Source: JAGTJU01 sp038257535
GTDB taxonomy: Bacteria > Myxococcota_A > Polyangia > Fen-1088
Direction: 5' to 3'
Length of the DNA stretch: 9,442 bases
Assembly (NCBI GenBank): GCA_038257535.1
Contig: JBBSJE010000236.1
Span: forward strand, 1 to 9,442
Below, piece by piece: positions 7,640 through 9,442 of this stretch. Below the pieces are notes generated by a model. The model saw only the letters and a program-made list of their open reading frames with translations, had not been told where the DNA came from and did not search any database. Within the stretch, counting starts at the first letter, position 1. The number at the start of each line of letters is the position of its first letter. The translations under genes and the position numbers were made by a program.

Positions 7640-7643
7640 GGCC

Positions 7644-8147
7644 ATGAGCCACGACAAACCCTGGCACATCACTTTGATTCGCCATGGCTCAGCGGGGGAA
7701 GCCGCGCGCGACGAGGACCGATCCCTCACGCGCGCGGGCCGTCGCGAAGCGCGCAAGGTGGGGCGGCGTTTGTTGCGCACGGGCAGCCGTTTCGACGCCA
7801 TTGTCAGCAGCCCGCTTGTGCGGGCGCTGCAAACGGCCGAGATCGTGGCGGCGCGTTTGGATCACGGGGGGGCTTTTTTCGTGGATCGCCGCTTGGAGCC
7901 CGAACGTTCGCCGCGGGCCGTGATCGAACTTTTGCGTGAACTGGCTGTGGGACGCAGGGTTGCGTTGGTGGCCCACGAGCCCATTTTGTCGTCGCTTGCG
8001 GATTTGCTTTTGGGGCGCTCGTTGGGACGCGGCTTGCAAAAAAGCGAAGCGCTTCGCATTCGTTTGCCGCAGGGTTTGGATAGTCCTGGGCAGCTGCGGT
8101 GGTCGATCGATCCCGCTGCGGGCAAACGCAAACCAGTAGGATCGTGA
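7644..8147 (+). CDS. sixA: SixA-type phosphohistidine phosphatase (histidine phosphatase superfamily)
   Basis: This small cytosolic enzyme belongs to the branch of the histidine phosphatase superfamily whose E. coli member SixA removes phosphate from phosphohistidine, on an ArcB phosphotransfer domain and on the NPr protein of the nitrogen phosphotransferase system. The hallmark residues are present: LIRHG with nucleophile His14 and Arg13, LTRAGRREA (28-36), Arg60 in SSPLVRALQTAE, Glu85 in the LEP segment as possible acid, and the second catalytic His111 in VALVAHEPIL. Its 167 residues match SixA (about 160) and it lacks the long insertions of phosphoglycerate mutases. ATG 7644 lies 4 bases after the preceding stop with no strong ribosome site, so translational coupling is likely. 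The partner phosphohistidine protein is not in the window. Assignment to the superfamily is firm; the exact substrate is inferred from family resemblance. Confidence 0.88.
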   Translation: MSHDKPWHITLIRHGSAGEAARDEDRSLTRAGRREARKVGRRLLRTGSRFDAIVSSPLVRALQTAEIVAARLDHGGAFFVDRRLEPERSPRAVIELLRELAVGRRVALVAHEPILSSLADLLLGRSLGRGLQKSEALRIRLPQGLDSPGQLRWSIDPAAGKRKPVGS

Positions 8148-8163
8148 TGTTGCGGCGTAGGGC

Positions 8164-9165
8164 ATGAATCAGCGAATCCGCTTGGTGTTGCGGCCGCCCG
8201 CCTTGGCGGGTGGTGCTCGTGGCACGGAACGCATGGTTGAAGCCGAGGCGGCTCAAGGCGAGGTGCGCTTAGGACGCGGGCCTGATCTTGATCTCACGCT
8301 GCCGTTTCCCACTGTTTCTACAGTGCATGCGCGCATATTCGCCTTGGACAACCAGTGGTGGGTGGAAGACCTCGACAGTGTGAACGGCACATGGGTGGGG
8401 CCAAGGCGCATTGGTGCCCGACGTCCCGAGCCTTTGCGTGCGGGCGATGAATTGCGCTTGGCGGACATCACGGTGGTGTTTGCGGGCGTGGCGGGTACCA
8501 CACTGCCTCCTGAAGCCTCGAAGAGCGGTGAGGTGCATGGCACCACCACCATTGCGCGGCGTTTGGTGGCTGACCTATTTGGCGCCGTTCGCCCTACGGA
8601 GGTGGCGGTGTTGGAGGTTGTCGCGGGGCCGGATCAAGGTCAGCGTTTGCCTCTGCCTGACAGTGGGCGCACGTACAGGGTGGGGCGGGGCGCTACATGC
8701 GATTTGGTGTTGAGAGATCCCGATGCTTCGCGCGAACATCTGTCGCTAGAGCGCCGGTGGGATGGCATTTTTGCGCAGGATTTGGGCTCGAAGAATGGCG
8801 TGTCCGTTGCGGGGCGCAAGATTGCCGCGGCCACGCGGGTGGGTGACGGTGTTGAAATTTCTTTGGGTGTTACACGCATGCGGCTGGACGATCCGGAGGA
8901 TCGCTATCTGCGGTTGATGGAAAGCCACCCTGAGGCGCCTGCAGCGCCCGCGGCAGAGGCAGCGCCGCCACCTAGTTCGTTTGCAGTTACGGGCAGCAGT
9001 GGGTATAGGCCGAAGCGACGCACGCTTAGCAATGTGCCGCCGGTGCGAAATACGACGCAGAGGTTGACGTTGCCGCCGAGGCGGGGGGCTGCGTTGTGGA
9101 TCGCGTTGTTGGCGGGCGGGGTGTTGTTGGCGTTGGTGGGGTTGGTGTTGGTGCTGGTGTTGTAA
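8164..9165 (+). CDS. Twin FHA-domain protein with C-terminal membrane tail anchor
   Basis: FHA domains bind phosphothreonine peptides, usually products of Hanks-type Ser/Thr kinases. This 333-residue protein has two. FHA-1 (about 25-108) shows LGRG with Arg38, Ser52 and His55 in VSTVHARI, and Asn74-Gly75 in DSVNGTWVG. FHA-2 (about 153-243) shows VGRG with Arg175, Ser189 and His192 in ASREHLSL, and Asn211-Gly212 in GSKNGVSV. Both keep the phosphopeptide-binding Arg/Ser/Asn set, so both may be active. A Pro/Ala-rich and then basic linker (about 250-307) leads to one very hydrophobic helix (about 308-333) ending exactly at the C-terminus, with no signal peptide. That predicts a cytosolic head held by a tail anchor. 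It starts 16 bases after sixA, probably in the same operon. No kinase or phosphatase of the PPM class is in the window, so the phosphothreonine source is unknown. Confidence 0.93.
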   Translation: MNQRIRLVLRPPALAGGARGTERMVEAEAAQGEVRLGRGPDLDLTLPFPTVSTVHARIFALDNQWWVEDLDSVNGTWVGPRRIGARRPEPLRAGDELRLADITVVFAGVAGTTLPPEASKSGEVHGTTTIARRLVADLFGAVRPTEVAVLEVVAGPDQGQRLPLPDSGRTYRVGRGATCDLVLRDPDASREHLSLERRWDGIFAQDLGSKNGVSVAGRKIAAATRVGDGVEISLGVTRMRLDDPEDRYLRLMESHPEAPAAPAAEAAPPPSSFAVTGSSGYRPKRRTLSNVPPVRNTTQRLTLPPRRGAALWIALLAGGVLLALVGLVLVLVL

Positions 9166-9188
9166 GAGGGGGGAGGGCTCGGCGCGGG

Positions 9189-9217
9189 TTGGCGGGTTAT
9201 TCCACAACTGCGATAAA
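9189..9217 (+). promoter_or_regulatory. Candidate promoter for a gene beyond the right edge
   Basis: TTGGCG (9189-9194) and GATAAA (9212-9217) are separated by exactly 17 bases, each matching four of six consensus positions. A start near 9224 would give an untranslated leader of more than 215 bases up to the window end. The local base composition drops in GC around the -10. No other gene in the gap could use it. Confidence 0.4.
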
Positions 9218-9223
9218 ACGGTT

Positions 9224-9442
9224 TCGACACTGATTGATCGGGGTTTTTGCGCGGTTGGATGCGTAGAGGGGGCGGTTCTTCCCCTGGGGCGTGTGGGAGA
9301 TAGGATATCGAGAAGCGTACAAATCACGTTGAACTAAGCCGCTGACGCGGCGGTCTTTCATAGACACGAGACGCGTGAGCCCTGGGTGAAAGCGTTGAGG
9401 AGAATCCGCCGAGATCTTGATCTTTCTACCACAGAAAGGACA
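9224..9442 (+). other. Gene-free 3' region, probable structured 5' leader of the next gene
   Basis: No credible coding sequence was found between the FHA gene stop (9165) and the window end on either strand. The stretch has several pairing segments: AGGGG 9267-9271 with CCCCT 9281-9285; GCCGC 9338-9342 with GCGGC 9347-9351; CGGCGG 9348-9353 with CCGCCG 9406-9411; CTTTCA 9355-9360 with TGAAAG 9387-9392; CACG 9365-9368 with CGTG 9374-9377. The second and third share bases and cannot both form, which is what a switching leader would show. I do not recognise a known riboswitch class. It may equally be an unrelated small RNA, or plain spacer with chance pairings. Confidence 0.35.
9422..9440 (+). 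promoter_or_regulatory. Shine-Dalgarno-like site inside a small hairpin at the window end
   Basis: CTTTCT (9422-9427) and AGAAAG (9433-9438) form a perfect 6-bp stem with a 5-base loop. The 3' arm is most of the purine run AGAAAGGA (9433-9440), which would be the ribosome site of a gene starting a few bases past the edge. When folded, the stem would mask it. The start codon itself is not in the window, so the role as a ribosome site is inferred. Confidence 0.4.

Noticed and set aside
9259..9303. Possible 14-residue leader peptide (ATG at 9259, stop TAG at 9301)
   Set aside because: No ribosome site precedes it and the Gly/Ser/Arg content shows no run of a regulatory amino acid typical of attenuator peptides.
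8746..9327. Minus-strand open frame of 193 codons over the FHA gene end
   Set aside because: The translation is low-complexity (Gln, His, Pro and Arg runs) and antisense to the FHA-2 domain and tail anchor; the plus-strand motifs explain the region.
9291..9442. Group II intron 5' end or retron non-coding RNA
   Set aside because: The GTGTGGGAGA start is only loosely like an intron boundary; no domain V, reverse transcriptase or long flanking inverted repeat is visible inside the window.

Overview
The window looks like ordinary chromosomal DNA from a GC-rich Gram-negative bacterium. A deltaproteobacterial lineage in the broad sense (Myxococcota-like) is my best guess, from the style of the proteins: a long twin-module MMPL exporter, an Lgt with the RIGCF..GC variant motif, a twin-FHA membrane protein, and frequent GTG/TTG starts. 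That assignment is an inference. No rRNA, tRNA, CRISPR array, insertion sequence or phage gene was seen.

Layout. Positions 1-1242 (minus strand) hold most of a membrane-anchored alkaline-phosphatase-superfamily phosphodiesterase whose C-terminus lies beyond the left edge. Facing away from it, about 1329-3797 (plus) encodes an MMPL/RND-family exporter; fewer than 100 bases separate the two starts. A short intergenic region (3798-3932) with a weak terminator and a good sigma70-like promoter leads to a complete, canonical dnaK (3933-5855), closed by a textbook 13-bp terminator hairpin. lgt (5988-7046) follows, with an unusually long N-terminal part. Then comes a compact plus-strand run of three genes with 4- and 16-base gaps: a small winged-helix/coiled-coil protein of unknown role (7127-7639), a SixA-type histidine phosphatase (7644-8147) and a tail-anchored protein with two FHA domains (8164-9165).

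The last 277 bases hold no convincing gene. They do contain a promoter-like element, several nested and mutually exclusive stems, and, at the very end, a Shine-Dalgarno-like purine run that can be hidden in a 6-bp hairpin. This looks like the leader of a gene starting just past the right edge, and it is the least explained piece of the window.

Functional links. Several products act at the cell envelope (phosphodiesterase, MMPL exporter, Lgt, FHA tail-anchored protein) and DnaK is general protein folding. The wHTH-SixA-FHA run reads as a small signalling operon that may join phosphohistidine removal with phosphothreonine recognition; that is inference from adjacency. I see no clear evidence of a novel defence or mobile system.
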